Source of the DNA: Psychrobacter sp. BI730
GTDB lineage: Bacteria; Pseudomonadota; Gammaproteobacteria; Pseudomonadales; Moraxellaceae
Assembly: GCF_013414195.1 (NCBI RefSeq)
Contig: NZ_JAATTV010000021.1
Span: 1 to 39,225 of the forward strand
Length of the DNA stretch: 39,225 nt
Direction of reading: 5' to 3'
Shown here: positions 1 through 8,532 of the stretch, one piece after another
Layout: every line of letters begins with the position of its first letter
How positions within the stretch are numbered: position 1 is the first letter of the stretch
Position numbers and translations under genes: made by a program
Notes under the pieces: model-generated
Told to the model about the DNA's origin: nothing
The model's input: only the letters and a program-made list of their open reading frames with translations
Databases searched by the model: none

Positions 1-46
1 CAATGTTTTTGATAACTTGTGCTCGAAAATCTGCTGAGTAGGTCAT
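1..46 (-). CDS. IS630-family transposase, N-terminal fragment cut by window edge
   Basis: Read on the minus strand, an ATG at 46 opens a frame MTYSADFRAQVIKNI that runs off the left edge. The M-T-Y-S-x-D-F-R start is characteristic of IS630-family DDE transposases. A purine-rich GAGAAA stands about 9 bases before the ATG. Only 15 codons are visible, so the family call rests on this start alone and the state of the rest of the gene is unknown. Confidence 0.6.
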   Translation of the reverse strand, partial: MTYSADFRAQVIKNI

Positions 47-109
47 CTTTTATATTTCTCTTTGCTTGGTTTAAAAGTATTGTACCTTTTATATTTTGGA
101 CTGACTATA
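1..109 (-). mobile_element. Terminal part of an IS630-like insertion sequence (edge inferred)
   Basis: About 60 bases precede the transposase start on the minus strand. IS630/Tc1 elements insert at TA dinucleotides. A TA at 108-109 next to TAGTCAGTCC (minus strand) is a plausible outer end, but the other terminal repeat lies outside the window, so the boundary is a guess. Nothing else is recognisable between 110 and 254. Confidence 0.35.
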
Positions 110-254
110 GCACGCCATGTCAAACCAAACAGATACCACAAAATCTAAACCAGCTTTATTGGAGTCTTTTAGAACTTTGCTACCAGTCGCGTCATTTAAT
201 GACGTTGATCAGCAAACTGTCCTTAATTAACTGATATTAACTAACCGTCATTAA

Positions 255-2408
255 CTAATCGCGACGCCAAGTATGGTATTTCTCTAACCAACTTAATACG
301 GTCTCAGGCGCATGAGCACGTTTCCACTCACCAGCGGCGTATTTGTTACCTTCTGCCCAAGTAGGGTAGCTATGAATGGTGCCCAATATTTTGTTGAGAC
401 CCAGACCATGTTTCATGGCCAGTACAAACTCTGCGATTAGGTCGCCTGCATGTTCAGACACCACCGTAACGCCAAGTATTTTATCTTTACCTTTTGGCGA
501 GATGACTTTAATAAAGCCTTTAGCCGCGCTATCTGTAATGGCACGATCCAGCTCTTCAAACTCAAAACGAGTAATCTCATAATCGATACCTTTATCAATG
601 GCTTCTTGCTCGTTAATACCGACACGAGCGACTTCTGGGTCGATAAACGTAACCCACGGAATGACGCGATAATCTACTTTAAACTTTTTCAGGTTGCCAA
701 ATAAGCCATTTACTGCGGCGTACCAACCCTGATGGGCAGCGACATGAGTAAACTGGTATGGGCCAACGATATCACCTGCGGCAAAGATATTAGGATATAA
801 CGTCTCTAGGTATTCGTTGGTCACGATAGTACGATTGGTTTCGATACCTAGTGTCTCTAAACCATAACCTTCAAGGCGTGCGCTACGGCCAACGGCACAA
901 AGTAGCTCATCATACTCGATATCGATTTCTGTTTCATTGTGTTTGACGATAATGTATTTTTTGCCATCACGCATCTCGCAGCGCATCGCTTGATGCGAGG
1001 TCAAAATATTGACACCGCTTTCAGTGAGCGACTGATGAGCAAAGGTAGAGACTTCGAGGTCTTCTTTACCCATAATGCGATCGCTCATCTCAATTTGCGT
1101 CACGTTAGAGCCTAAACGGGCAAAGCTTTGCGCAAGCTCGCTACCGATTGGGCCACCGCCCAGTACTACTAGCTTATTAGGGGCTTCTTCTAGCTCAGCA
1201 AACTTAGTCCATAACGTGTCACTGGTTACGTAGCCAGTTTCTTCTATACCTGGCAGAGGCGGTACAAATGGGCGAGCGCCCGTGGCAATGACAATGGTAC
1301 GCGCTGTTAAGGTCTGCATGCCGCCGTCATTCAGTTGAATCTCTACTGTCCACGGGTCAACTAACTTGGCATAGCCTTTGACCACATCGACGCCCAGATT
1401 GGTATAACGCTCAACGCTATCGTGCGGTGCGATATCAGCCACTACTTGCTGTACGCGTGCCATCACTTTTTTGAACGAAAACTGCGGTACGGTGTTCTCT
1501 AGACCGTAGTTCTCCCCATGACGAATTTGATCAGCGATTTTTGCGCTCTTAATGATGGCTTTACTTGGTACGCAGCCATAATTGAGACAATCACCGCCCA
1601 TTTCACCTGCTTCAATCAGTGTGACTTTTGCTTTGACTGCTGCGGCAATGTAGCTTGTGACCAATCCGCCTGCGCCTGCGCCAATCACAATCATATTGCG
1701 ATCGAAGTTTTTAGGTTTGGTGTGGTTTTTATAAACACGGCGTTTTTTAAACATGTTCAACACTCCTTTTGCTATTAAGGGGAAGAAACCTAATAACGCA
1801 AACGAGACAATTAAGTTGAAAGATAAAATACCCGATAAGCTGTCTATCTGTGCCAGCTGTGTCCCTGCATTGACGAAGACAAACGTCCCAGCCAGCATGC
1901 CGATTTGACTGACCCAGTAGTAAGTCCATGTTTTAATAGACGTTACACCCATCAATAGGTTAATCAAAAAGAATGGAAATATAGGTACCAGACGTAAGGT
2001 AAATAAATAAAATCCACCTTCTTTTTCGACACCTGCATCAATAGCTGCCAACCGCTCAGGAAAGCGCTGTTTGATGGTGTCACGCAGTAAATATCGCGAT
2101 GCCAAGAAGGCAATAGTAGCACCAATACTCGATGCAAATGAGGCAACGAGTAAGCCCTGAACCAAACCAAATAGAGCACCCGCGGCTAGCGTTAAAATCG
2201 CAGCGCCTGGTAAGGAGAGGGCAGTGACGACGACATATAGTAAGAAAAACCCACCGATAATCAATAGCGGTGACTGCGCTTTGTATTCATTAAATTGCGC
2301 CATCGACCCTTTTAAGCCATCAAGCGTCAATAATTGATTTAGGTCAAAATAAAAAAAGCTTGCCGCTAATATCAATATTAATAGTATTAAAAATATTCTT
2401 TTAATCAT
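255..2408 (-). CDS. VTT/DedA-like membrane domain fused to dihydrolipoamide dehydrogenase-like FAD oxidoreductase
   Basis: The 717-residue protein has two parts. Residues 1-225 are a TVP38/TMEM64 (VTT) membrane domain with several hydrophobic spans and the typical LSLPGAAILTLAAGALFG and RLVPIFPFFLINLLMG stretches. After a basic linker (KKRRVYKNHTKPK), residues 238-717 form a class I pyridine nucleotide-disulfide oxidoreductase. This part has an FAD motif IGAGAGG, a redox-active CLNYGC pair (about C274/C279), a second nucleotide motif GGGPIGSE and an AGD FAD-contact motif. At the C-terminus, HSYPTWAE takes the place of the usual HxHPT catalytic segment. The natural substrate is unknown; it resembles mercuric reductase and Lpd. 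A TTG 15 bases upstream extends the frame, but the ATG at 2408 is preferred. A weak half operator lies upstream. Confidence 0.88.
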   Translation of the reverse strand: MIKRIFLILLILILAASFFYFDLNQLLTLDGLKGSMAQFNEYKAQSPLLIIGGFFLLYVVVTALSLPGAAILTLAAGALFGLVQGLLVASFASSIGATIAFLASRYLLRDTIKQRFPERLAAIDAGVEKEGGFYLFTLRLVPIFPFFLINLLMGVTSIKTWTYYWVSQIGMLAGTFVFVNAGTQLAQIDSLSGILSFNLIVSFALLGFFPLIAKGVLNMFKKRRVYKNHTKPKNFDRNMIVIGAGAGGLVTSYIAAAVKAKVTLIEAGEMGGDCLNYGCVPSKAIIKSAKIADQIRHGENYGLENTVPQFSFKKVMARVQQVVADIAPHDSVERYTNLGVDVVKGYAKLVDPWTVEIQLNDGGMQTLTARTIVIATGARPFVPPLPGIEETGYVTSDTLWTKFAELEEAPNKLVVLGGGPIGSELAQSFARLGSNVTQIEMSDRIMGKEDLEVSTFAHQSLTESGVNILTSHQAMRCEMRDGKKYIIVKHNETEIDIEYDELLCAVGRSARLEGYGLETLGIETNRTIVTNEYLETLYPNIFAAGDIVGPYQFTHVAAHQGWYAAVNGLFGNLKKFKVDYRVIPWVTFIDPEVARVGINEQEAIDKGIDYEITRFEFEELDRAITDSAAKGFIKVISPKGKDKILGVTVVSEHAGDLIAEFVLAMKHGLGLNKILGTIHSYPTWAEGNKYAAGEWKRAHAPETVLSWLEKYHTWRRD

Positions 2409-2446
2409 GAAAAGTCCGGCCAAATAAGGGAGCGAAGGCTAAAATC

Positions 2447-2462
2447 GTAGTTATTACTCAAA
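2447..2462 (-). promoter_or_regulatory. Possible weak TetR-type half operator
   Basis: On the minus strand this reads TTGAGTAATAACTACG. Its first half matches the TTGAGT arm of the palindromes at 3173 and 10971-11009, while the second half is degenerate. It lies 39-54 bases upstream of the VTT-oxidoreductase start. No good -10 follows at the right distance, so this is a tentative member of the motif set. Confidence 0.25.
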
Positions 2463-2652
2463 CAGTAGAATACTCATTGTCTAAGTAACAGAATTCGAGT
2501 AACTATATTTAACAAAAATTGGCGATCAAAGCTAATTGTCTGAATCGCCTAACTACGATAAAAAAATGAAGTCGGCAGTCTTGATAGTATATACATTATG
2601 TCTTGTTGTCTGACATTTATACGACTGAAGCAATAAGCACTGCTGTCGATGG

Positions 2653-3057
2653 TTATACTGGAAGATTATTTTTACCCAATGTTAAGGTGTCATAATCTCT
2701 CATTAAGAAAAGCGCTATACAAGCCGCCAACATTGGCCATGCGGCAAAAAACAGTAAGTTGTCAAAAGGCGTGAGGTAGAGACCAAAGGAGGCAAAAGTA
2801 GAGGCCGCGTGTAGTAATAAGATGATGCCGTATGTCCATTTTTTGAATAAACCCATTACGAACGAGAAGATCAGTATGATTTGTAAGCTACCAATGGCGT
2901 AAACAATACTAGTGCCTAAGCCTTCTAGTGCATAAAATTTAGCAAACACATTTGCGGTGTGCTCAGGGTTTATAAATTTGTCGAGCGTCCAAAAAAAGAA
3001 CACAATGAAGACACCAAGGCGAAGGAATAATAGTGAGAGTGGTAGGTGTTTTGGCAT
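2653..3057 (-). CDS. DoxX-like small integral membrane protein
   Basis: The 134-residue protein has four hydrophobic spans: about residues 8-24, 50-70, 76-93 and 100-119. The first ends in a W-T-L-D-K-F-I-N-P signature seen in DoxX/DoxD-like proteins. This family forms small membrane proteins often linked to thiol or oxidative stress or to electron transfer, without a single established reaction. It is transcribed in the same direction as the VTT-oxidoreductase, 244 bases away. A perfect TTGAGT-N4-ACTCAA palindrome 116 bases upstream ties it to the detoxification genes of the 8.5-14 kb block. Confidence 0.7.
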   Translation of the reverse strand: MPKHLPLSLLFLRLGVFIVFFFWTLDKFINPEHTANVFAKFYALEGLGTSIVYAIGSLQIILIFSFVMGLFKKWTYGIILLLHAASTFASFGLYLTPFDNLLFFAAWPMLAACIALFLMRDYDTLTLGKNNLPV

Positions 3058-3172
3058 AAATAATCTCTTGTTGAGAAAAACTGAAATTGAATTGAAACAA
3101 GCTAAGCAAATAAAACGGGCACTATGGCACTGGACTAATAGATAACAAATACAGGTAAAAATACGAACAATA

Positions 3173-3188
3173 TTGAGTGATTACTCAA
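3173..3188. promoter_or_regulatory. TetR-type operator, TTGAGTGATTACTCAA
   Basis: This is a perfect 6-4-6 inverted repeat in the 446-base gap upstream of the DoxX-like gene. It agrees closely with the minus-strand reads at 10971 (TTGAGCGATTGCTCAA) and 10994 (TTGAACGATTACTCAA). Its ACTCAA arm, read on the minus strand as TTGAGT, could serve as a -35, but the matching -10 is poor. The rest of the gap (3189-3405) shows no gene. Confidence 0.55.
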
Positions 3189-3405
3189 AAATAAACAAAG
3201 TATTACCACCAGAAGTGCTAAAAACGCATTGTAGTGGTTATTGAATAACTGTTCAAGTTGATGTATTCAAATTAGGGCAATTAGAGGATTGAGTTACCTT
3301 TTTCGACCAAACCAGCAATACTGGCTTAAAAAAGGCTGACTTTAGGTACGTTTGATGGGATATGCTGATACACAAGGTGAGTGAAAATAACGAGACCAAT
3401 GATAA

Positions 3406-3443
3406 AAAACCCCACATAGAGTAGGCACTCTATGTGGGGTTTT
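3406..3443. terminator. Strong bidirectional rho-independent terminator
   Basis: A perfect 17-bp stem (3406-3422 with 3427-3443) closes on the 4-base loop AGGC. The outer base pairs are A-run on the left and T-run on the right, so it works in either direction. It lies 60 bases past the stop of the minus-strand DUF2058 gene, which it most likely ends. Confidence 0.9.
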
Positions 3444-3503
3444 GATTAGATAGTGGGTAATAGTCTGATGATTATGACTGCTAAAACCACAAGAAGCTGG
3501 CAG

Positions 3504-4037
3504 TTACCACATCAAATCATCTGGGATGACATAAGCGGCATAAGGATCGTCTTCTGTCAATGCTTCCTCAGCAGTATCGTTAGACACCACCATAAAACCT
3601 GCCATCTTTGAATCAATACGGTCAGCGAGTGGGCGAGGGAGCAGGGCATAGCTGTCCTCTAAGCGCGCAATCACCACGTGACCTGCCACGATTTGATCAT
3701 ATAGCTTTTGGGTAATGGCAATCTTCTTAACTTTAGACTCATCGACGAACTGATAGCTGACCTCGCCTTGTGTATCCGCAATTTGATGCTGCTTAATCAT
3801 TTGGATAATATTGGCTTTTAGGGCTTTTTCTTCTAGTGCCTGCTGTTTTTCTTGATTGAGCTTTTGATCTTTCTCCAGTTTTTTTGCCTGTGCCTCTGCC
3901 AGTGCTTTTTTCGTCTCTAGGCTTTCTGAATCGCCCGTACGTTTGGCATGTTGAGTTTGCTTGCTGATTTTATTGGCTTTTTTGCTATCCACCAATCCAG
4001 CCTTTAATAATTGAGCTTGTAGGGCGTTTTTTGCCAT
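3504..4037 (-). CDS. DUF2058 family protein (YaiL-like)
   Basis: The 177-residue protein starts MAKNALQAQLLKAGL, as DUF2058/YaiL proteins do. Residues about 20-80 are a highly charged Lys/Glu/Gln-rich helical stretch, probably a coiled coil. A compact C-terminal domain follows, with the YQFVDESKVKKI and RIDSKMAGFMVV segments. Family members have been annotated as nucleoprotein or polynucleotide-associated proteins, but the function is not established. Length and domain order are normal. An AGGTG element precedes the ATG at 4037. It appears to be a single-gene unit ended by the terminator at 3406. Confidence 0.85.
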   Translation of the reverse strand: MAKNALQAQLLKAGLVDSKKANKISKQTQHAKRTGDSESLETKKALAEAQAKKLEKDQKLNQEKQQALEEKALKANIIQMIKQHQIADTQGEVSYQFVDESKVKKIAITQKLYDQIVAGHVVIARLEDSYALLPRPLADRIDSKMAGFMVVSNDTAEEALTEDDPYAAYVIPDDLMW

Positions 4038-4358
4038 AATCCAATCACCTAAATAACGATAGTTAAATCACAAATGCTAAAAAACATATTGTAGCAAACT
4101 TTACCAGCGCTTGTGGTTAGACAATGACCAGAGTTTATAGAGGCATCAATATAATACTCTTGCAAACCATAAATAATGATAGGGCTAGCACACTTCTGAT
4201 GATGGCAAAAGCGTATACATCACTGGATGAAGCCGCCCAAATTGGTTATCATCGAATTAAGAAACATATTTTCTGTAGATGTCTCCCCAATAAAAGGCAT
4301 AGCTTGGTTAAGTATGACCAGCTTTATAGGATTAAATAACTCAATCTAAGGACAGATT
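4038..4358. other. Intergenic region between divergent DUF2058 and universal stress genes
   Basis: These 321 bases must carry the two divergent promoters. A 71-codon frame at 4124-4339 lacks a recognisable domain or a good ribosome binding site, and I do not take it as a gene. I see no clear palindrome or RNA structure. Confidence 0.5.
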
Positions 4359-5222
4359 ATGACAACATCACAGCACATTTTGGCCTGTATTGATGGCTCG
4401 GCAGTGACTGAATCCGTTTGTGACTATGCCGCTTGGTATGCCAGCAAGCTCAATTTGCCTGTTGGGATATTACACGTCAGCGACATACCGGCATCGAGCA
4501 GACGAGACTTATCAGGAGCGATAGGGGTAAACAGTCGCCAGTTTTTATTAGAGGAGCTGTCCCAATTAGATGAACAACGCGCCAAAGTCGTCAACAGCTA
4601 TAGCAATGCATTGGTACAAGATGCAAAAAGCCACATTCAAAGCAGTTTCGCTGATGTCAATGTTCGCGTTTATCAACGCCACGGCAAACTGCTTCCTAGC
4701 ATTGAGCACTTCAAAGAAGAAAATCGTGCGATTGTGATGGGACGCCGCGGAGAAGATCATAAGAACAGTCGGATCAATATTGGTAGTCAGATCGAGACAG
4801 TCGCTCGTGGGTCAGATATTCCTATATTGATTTGCTCAGAGAAATTTGAAGAGCCAAGCTCTTATATGATTGCCTTTGATGGTAGCAAGACCTCTATTAA
4901 AGCGGCACGAATGGTGTCAAAAAGTCCACTACTAAAAGGTCTAAAAGGTCACATCGTGATGGTTGGCAATCATAATGACGCCGCCAAGCAAAGTATGAGC
5001 GCCGCCGCCGCACAGTTAGAAGATGCTGGGTTTGTCGTTGAAGCACATCATTTATCTGCTTCTGATGCGGTGGACGGATTGTTAAAGTTTCAGGTAGAGA
5101 ACAATGTCGACATTATGGTGGTGGGGGCGTACGGACATTCGAAATGGCAGCAACTGTTTCTCGGTAGTACAACGACAGAAATTATCGCTAGCACGTTATC
5201 ACCGGTCATTCTAGTGCGGTAA
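4359..5222 (+). CDS. Universal stress protein, tandem UspA domains
   Basis: The 287-residue protein has two Usp alpha/beta domains, about residues 1-155 and 165-287. The first begins ILACIDGS and the second YMIAFDGS, the usual first strand with its nucleotide-contacting Asp. The second domain ends in the canonical ATP-binding motif G-x2-G-x9-G-S (GAYGHSKWQQLFLGST); the first has a looser version (MGRRG...IGS). Usp proteins of this YdaA/UspE-like class are cytoplasmic stress-survival factors without a fixed enzymatic role. The ATG has a good AAGGA site 8 bases upstream. It stands alone between the divergent DUF2058 gene and an IS-like relic. Confidence 0.9.
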   Translation: MTTSQHILACIDGSAVTESVCDYAAWYASKLNLPVGILHVSDIPASSRRDLSGAIGVNSRQFLLEELSQLDEQRAKVVNSYSNALVQDAKSHIQSSFADVNVRVYQRHGKLLPSIEHFKEENRAIVMGRRGEDHKNSRINIGSQIETVARGSDIPILICSEKFEEPSSYMIAFDGSKTSIKAARMVSKSPLLKGLKGHIVMVGNHNDAAKQSMSAAAAQLEDAGFVVEAHHLSASDAVDGLLKFQVENNVDIMVVGAYGHSKWQQLFLGSTTTEIIASTLSPVILVR

Positions 5223-5248
5223 TAACGTCATGTATTTGTGTTTATCGT

Positions 5249-5289
5249 CTAGGGCGTGTCCTCAGTTTTATATTGGGGGTACGCCCTAA
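5249..5289. repeat. Short IS/MITE-like relic with GGGCG inverted ends
   Basis: The ends AGGGCGTGTCC and GGTACGCCCT are inverted relative to each other around a 17-base AT-rich core. TA dinucleotides abut both outer ends, as after insertion of a TA-targeting element. The left 12 bases, CTAGGGCGTGTC, recur inverted at 8502-8513. The structure could also fold in RNA between the usp and cupin genes and affect termination. Which role is real cannot be decided from sequence. Confidence 0.45.
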
Positions 5290-5314
5290 TCATTTAATAT
5301 CTTTGGAATATTTT

Positions 5315-5998
5315 ATGCTTATCAATGCAGATTTTTCACAAAGTGCTTCACTGACCCCTGAAGCACATCAATGGATTAAGTCACCACAAAATGGTGTGGA
5401 GCGTGTCATGCTTGATCGTGTAGGCGCGGAGAAGGCTCGCGCTACCAGTCTTGTGCGTTACGCGCCAAACTCTTACTTTCCGCATCATCTACATCCAGGC
5501 GGCGAAGAGATTTTAGTATTATCAGGCACTTTTTCTGCAGATGACACTCATTATCCAGCAGGTTGGTATCTACGTAATCCGCCGACTTCAGGCCATAAGC
5601 CTTATAGTGACGAAGGTGCTGTCATTTTCGTCAAGTTGCGGCAAATGTCGTCTGACGAAACGCAGCATGTGGCTATCAACACTTATGACGATGCTAATTG
5701 GCAACAACAAGGTAGTCGTACTGTCTGCCCGCTTTTTTCCGATGGGGTAGAGCACGTTAGTCTACAGCGTATCGATGCAGGCGAGTTATTATTCACTGAG
5801 ACAGTTCATGGCGGTGCAGAAATATTAGTTATAGCAGGCAAGCTAATAGAAGGTGAGCAGGTATATCAGCAGGATAGTTGGATACGCCTACCGATAGATG
5901 CAAATGTACAAATAAAGGTAGGAGCAGAGGGCGCAACAATATATCTAAAAACTGGACATGTTAATCATGTCATTGGTTTGGAGGTTGAAGAAATTTAA
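5315..5998 (+). CDS. ChrR-like double-cupin protein
   Basis: The 227-residue protein has an N-terminal cupin with a complete metal-binding motif: H57, H58 and H60 followed by PGGEE (E64) and the closing glycine. A second cupin repeat (about 135-215) carries only V-H-G-G-A-E and probably binds no metal. This is the layout of ChrR-like anti-sigma or cupin-sensor proteins, but there is no N-terminal zinc anti-sigma domain and no sigma factor gene nearby. A free-standing metal-dependent cupin, perhaps an oxygenase, is therefore as likely. The frame opens at 5273 upstream, but the ATG at 5315 has TTTGGA about 9 bases before it and starts the conserved region. Confidence 0.75.
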   Translation: MLINADFSQSASLTPEAHQWIKSPQNGVERVMLDRVGAEKARATSLVRYAPNSYFPHHLHPGGEEILVLSGTFSADDTHYPAGWYLRNPPTSGHKPYSDEGAVIFVKLRQMSSDETQHVAINTYDDANWQQQGSRTVCPLFSDGVEHVSLQRIDAGELLFTETVHGGAEILVIAGKLIEGEQVYQQDSWIRLPIDANVQIKVGAEGATIYLKTGHVNHVIGLEVEEI

Positions 5999-6033
5999 AT
6001 AATGCTTATTAATTATATAGACAAAATATAAAA

Positions 6034-6077
6034 ATAATTTGGTACTTCTAGTTCTTAATCATGACGTACCAAATTAT
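6034..6077. terminator. Terminator-like inverted repeat between convergent genes
   Basis: Perfect 12-bp arms (ATAATTTGGTAC at 6034-6045, GTACCAAATTAT at 6066-6077) enclose a 20-base loop. It lies between the convergent cupin and acyltransferase genes. The minus-strand read continues into a T-rich stretch, so it fits best as the end of the acyltransferase transcript. Confidence 0.6.
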
Positions 6078-6143
6078 CTGTATTAGAACTTACTACACTA
6101 TGAAAAACTCTTATCTATATATGAGTATCTTTAGGTAAAAGTA

Positions 6144-7112
6144 TCAAAGATCACTTGTTTTGATAGCATCTTTGCTCTCAAAGTCAGCCAACATTTCTGT
6201 GATTAGCAGATCCTTTTGATGCCATATTTGCTCTACCCATTCAAACATCTGTGCTTTTATCGCCTCATCTGTTTCATAACCGCCGTTTTTGATCGCCGTA
6301 AACAGATCTTCGGGTATCTCAATATGTCGCACATCGGCGCCTAAACGCTTGATATTACCTTTCCATAGATCGCTATAAGTGGGCACACCGTCAGGGTAGA
6401 CAATCGTCATGTCCAAAATTCCATCAATCTCTTCCCCTAATGCACTCATAGCCAGTGATAACCCGCCAGCACGTGGCTTAAGTAAATGCGTATATGGGGA
6501 TTTTTGTTTATCATGTTTGCTAGGAGTGAAGCGAGTCCCTTCTAGATAGTTCAATAGTGTAAAAGGCTTGTCTTTAAGCAATGCACACGCTCGTTTCGCT
6601 TCTTCGATATCCTTACCCTTTAGAGCAGGGTTTTTGGCGATGGCTTCTTTAGAGTGTCGACGCATCATAGGAAAGTCGAGAAAGTAGAAAGCTTGACCAA
6701 TGACAGGGATATATATGAGCTCAAACTTGGTAAAAAAGCGCGTCAATGGTAAACGTTTCTCGCTGATATATTGCACGATACTGGTATCAACCCATGACTG
6801 ATGATTGCTCACCAGTAGATACTTACCGTTGGTATGCACATCATCAGGCAGATTAATGCGCCAATCTTTGCGCGGTAATACGTTATCGATCAATGCATTG
6901 TTGCTATTGATCCAATAGTTCGTCACATCGATAACGGCTTTGTCAGCGATGGCAGCACCGGTGATAGCCTTGGTAGCACCCATGACCCAGACAGGTAGAC
7001 CAGCTAACATACTATTGAAAGTGATAACGCTGGTTGCTGTCGTCAGTGAGGCAGCTTTGCCCAGTTTTGGAGCGCGTTCATGTAGTTTTTGAACGATTGA
7101 TTTCAATCGCAT
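6144..7112 (-). CDS. Lysophospholipid acyltransferase, YihG/PlsC-like
   Basis: The 322-residue protein carries the LPLAT catalytic box NHQSWVD (N103-D109) and the second conserved box EGTRFT (191-196). Between them are the typical FFTKFELIYIPVIG and FPMMRRHSK segments of the YihG/PlsC-like subfamily. A hydrophobic N-terminal stretch (about 28-60) should anchor it in the inner membrane. The expected reaction is transfer of an acyl chain from acyl-ACP or acyl-CoA to lysophosphatidic acid, here probably as a secondary acyltransferase beside a main PlsC. An AAAGGA site lies 8 bases before the ATG. It appears monocistronic. Confidence 0.88.
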   Translation of the reverse strand: MRLKSIVQKLHERAPKLGKAASLTTATSVITFNSMLAGLPVWVMGATKAITGAAIADKAVIDVTNYWINSNNALIDNVLPRKDWRINLPDDVHTNGKYLLVSNHQSWVDTSIVQYISEKRLPLTRFFTKFELIYIPVIGQAFYFLDFPMMRRHSKEAIAKNPALKGKDIEEAKRACALLKDKPFTLLNYLEGTRFTPSKHDKQKSPYTHLLKPRAGGLSLAMSALGEEIDGILDMTIVYPDGVPTYSDLWKGNIKRLGADVRHIEIPEDLFTAIKNGGYETDEAIKAQMFEWVEQIWHQKDLLITEMLADFESKDAIKTSDL

Positions 7113-7523
7113 ATCGAATCCTTTTACTCATGCCTATGATGAGATATTGATAATGTTGCTGCATGATTTTAGCAGAAATCAATCTCAGTGTACGAGTGTT
7201 AACAACAAATAATAAACAGCATTGATAAATCAAAATGTACAATCGTATTGAGATTTAGCCGAAACGAGAGACAAATCAAACCATAAAAACAGTCTGTTTT
7301 ATCTATAAAAATAAACCGATAAAAAAAGAAATACAGATTACTTAAAGGGTAAGTGTCTATGGTGATATTTCGAGCTCAAATATAGCCCTTATATGCTGGC
7401 TAGTCTACGAGTTTCTTCTAGAACCTCTTTTTGTAGATTCACAGTACTACTCACACATTAGTACTGAGCAAAGATTAATGAAGTTAAATATTTTGATAGC
7501 AGTTAAGTTATCAATAAACAAAA
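7113..7523. other. Gene-free stretch upstream of the acyltransferase gene
   Basis: About 410 AT-rich bases hold the acyltransferase promoter and nothing else I can identify. No frame here shows a recognisable domain. Confidence 0.5.
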
Positions 7524-7557
7524 AAAAGGGCGTATCAAGAATTATCTCGATACGCCC
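7524..7557 (-). terminator. Rho-independent terminator of the peroxiredoxin-like gene
   Basis: GGGCGTATC (7528-7536) pairs with GATACGCCC (7549-7557). The stem extends inward to 13 positions with one mismatch and a 4-base loop. On the minus strand it is followed by an unbroken T run (complement of 7521-7527), the classical arrangement, 74 bases past the stop at 7631. Confidence 0.88.
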
Positions 7558-7630
7558 GCTATAATCTAACCAATGAAATTTGATTAGCTAAATAATCGAG
7601 TGAATCAACACTCTATATCTACTATATCAA

Positions 7631-8173
7631 TTAGCCGTGCATACCACGGATAGGGTAATTGTTTTCTGGGTTTCTAACAAAAGCCAAACCGTTTGCCAAG
7701 GCTTCAAGATCTGGTCTAGAGAACGGTGCGTTCGAGATATCAACAATATGCACTTTTCCTTCAGCATTGATGACGAATACAGCAGGTTCAGCGAAAGGAT
7801 GATCAGTTTCTTTTTCTGAACGTGGGTCAGAGATGTATAGACCTAGCGTGTTCATCTGCTCGATAGTCAGACCATAAGCCATAGGGAAACTGACATCTAT
7901 TTGATCGAGATGACCTTCTAACTGCTCTTTGCTGTCTGCAGATACTGCGATGATATCGACACCGACGTCATAGAAAGACTGTTTTACTGTCTCTAAGGTA
8001 TTTAGATACTTTGTGCAAATTGGGCAATGTTTACCACGGTATACAACAACCAGTTTCCAGTCATGACCGTTTTCAGGTTTGCCTAACGAAGTCATTTCAC
8101 TGTTTAATACTTGTACTTCCATTTTAGGAAACGTAGTACCGGCTTGAATTTTTTGAGCATAATCTGTTGACAT
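7631..8173 (-). CDS. AhpC/TSA-type peroxiredoxin-like protein
   Basis: The 180-residue thioredoxin-fold protein has the redox site at RGKHCPICTKYL, with C50 and C53. The downstream segment DVGVDIIAVSADSKEQLEGH is typical of AhpC/TSA redoxins. The C-P-I-C spacing differs from classical 2-Cys peroxiredoxins (PxxxTxxC) and resembles redoxin-domain peroxiredoxin-like proteins that may reduce peroxides or act as thiol oxidoreductases. It has no signal peptide, so it is cytoplasmic. An AAGGAT site lies 8 bases before the ATG. It stands as a single-gene unit with its own terminator next to the glutathione and thiol genes. Confidence 0.82.
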   Translation of the reverse strand: MSTDYAQKIQAGTTFPKMEVQVLNSEMTSLGKPENGHDWKLVVVYRGKHCPICTKYLNTLETVKQSFYDVGVDIIAVSADSKEQLEGHLDQIDVSFPMAYGLTIEQMNTLGLYISDPRSEKETDHPFAEPAVFVINAEGKVHIVDISNAPFSRPDLEALANGLAFVRNPENNYPIRGMHG

Positions 8174-8329
8174 AGTTCTTATCCTTTTTAATAGTATTTT
8201 TATGGTTAGTTGGTATTTAACAGCCTTACAGTAGCAGTCTTAAGTGCAAAAGTATTGGATGTTTACAGTCGTCCCAAGTAGTAACAGGAAAAATTAACAT
8301 TACCTTTAAAATAGACCAATAAAACTATT

Positions 8330-8513
8330 TAAGTAGGATAGAGCATATCATCAATTAGCACATTGACACATTTAGTGGTCTTAAAATGGCTAAATTTTGT
8401 CAAACATCGTCAGAAATCTTGTCAATATGTTCATATTTGTGGCGAGTTCTTCCTTGTTTGACTGCAATTTTTCTCATTTTAAGCCTCACAATCTAAATGA
8501 TGACACGCCCTAG
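8330..8513 (-). mobile_element. IS-like terminal relic ending in GGGCGTGTC
   Basis: This lies in the 359-base gap between the peroxiredoxin and yghU genes. Read on the minus strand from 8513, it begins CTAGGGCGTGTC and continues as an AT-rich stretch with only a 25-codon open frame (start at about 8477). The start is an inverted copy of 5249-5260. No transposase domain is readable, so this is at most a decayed end. Its inner limit near 8330 is uncertain. Confidence 0.35.
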
Positions 8514-8532
8514 TGAGTCATAGACAAAGCGT

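Noticed and set aside
19..234. 71-codon plus-strand frame at the left edge
   Set aside because: It overlaps the IS630-type transposase start on the other strand, has no domain, and lacks a ribosome binding site.
4124..4339. 71-codon frame before the universal stress gene
   Set aside because: No recognisable domain and a poor start context; it occupies the region needed for divergent promoters.
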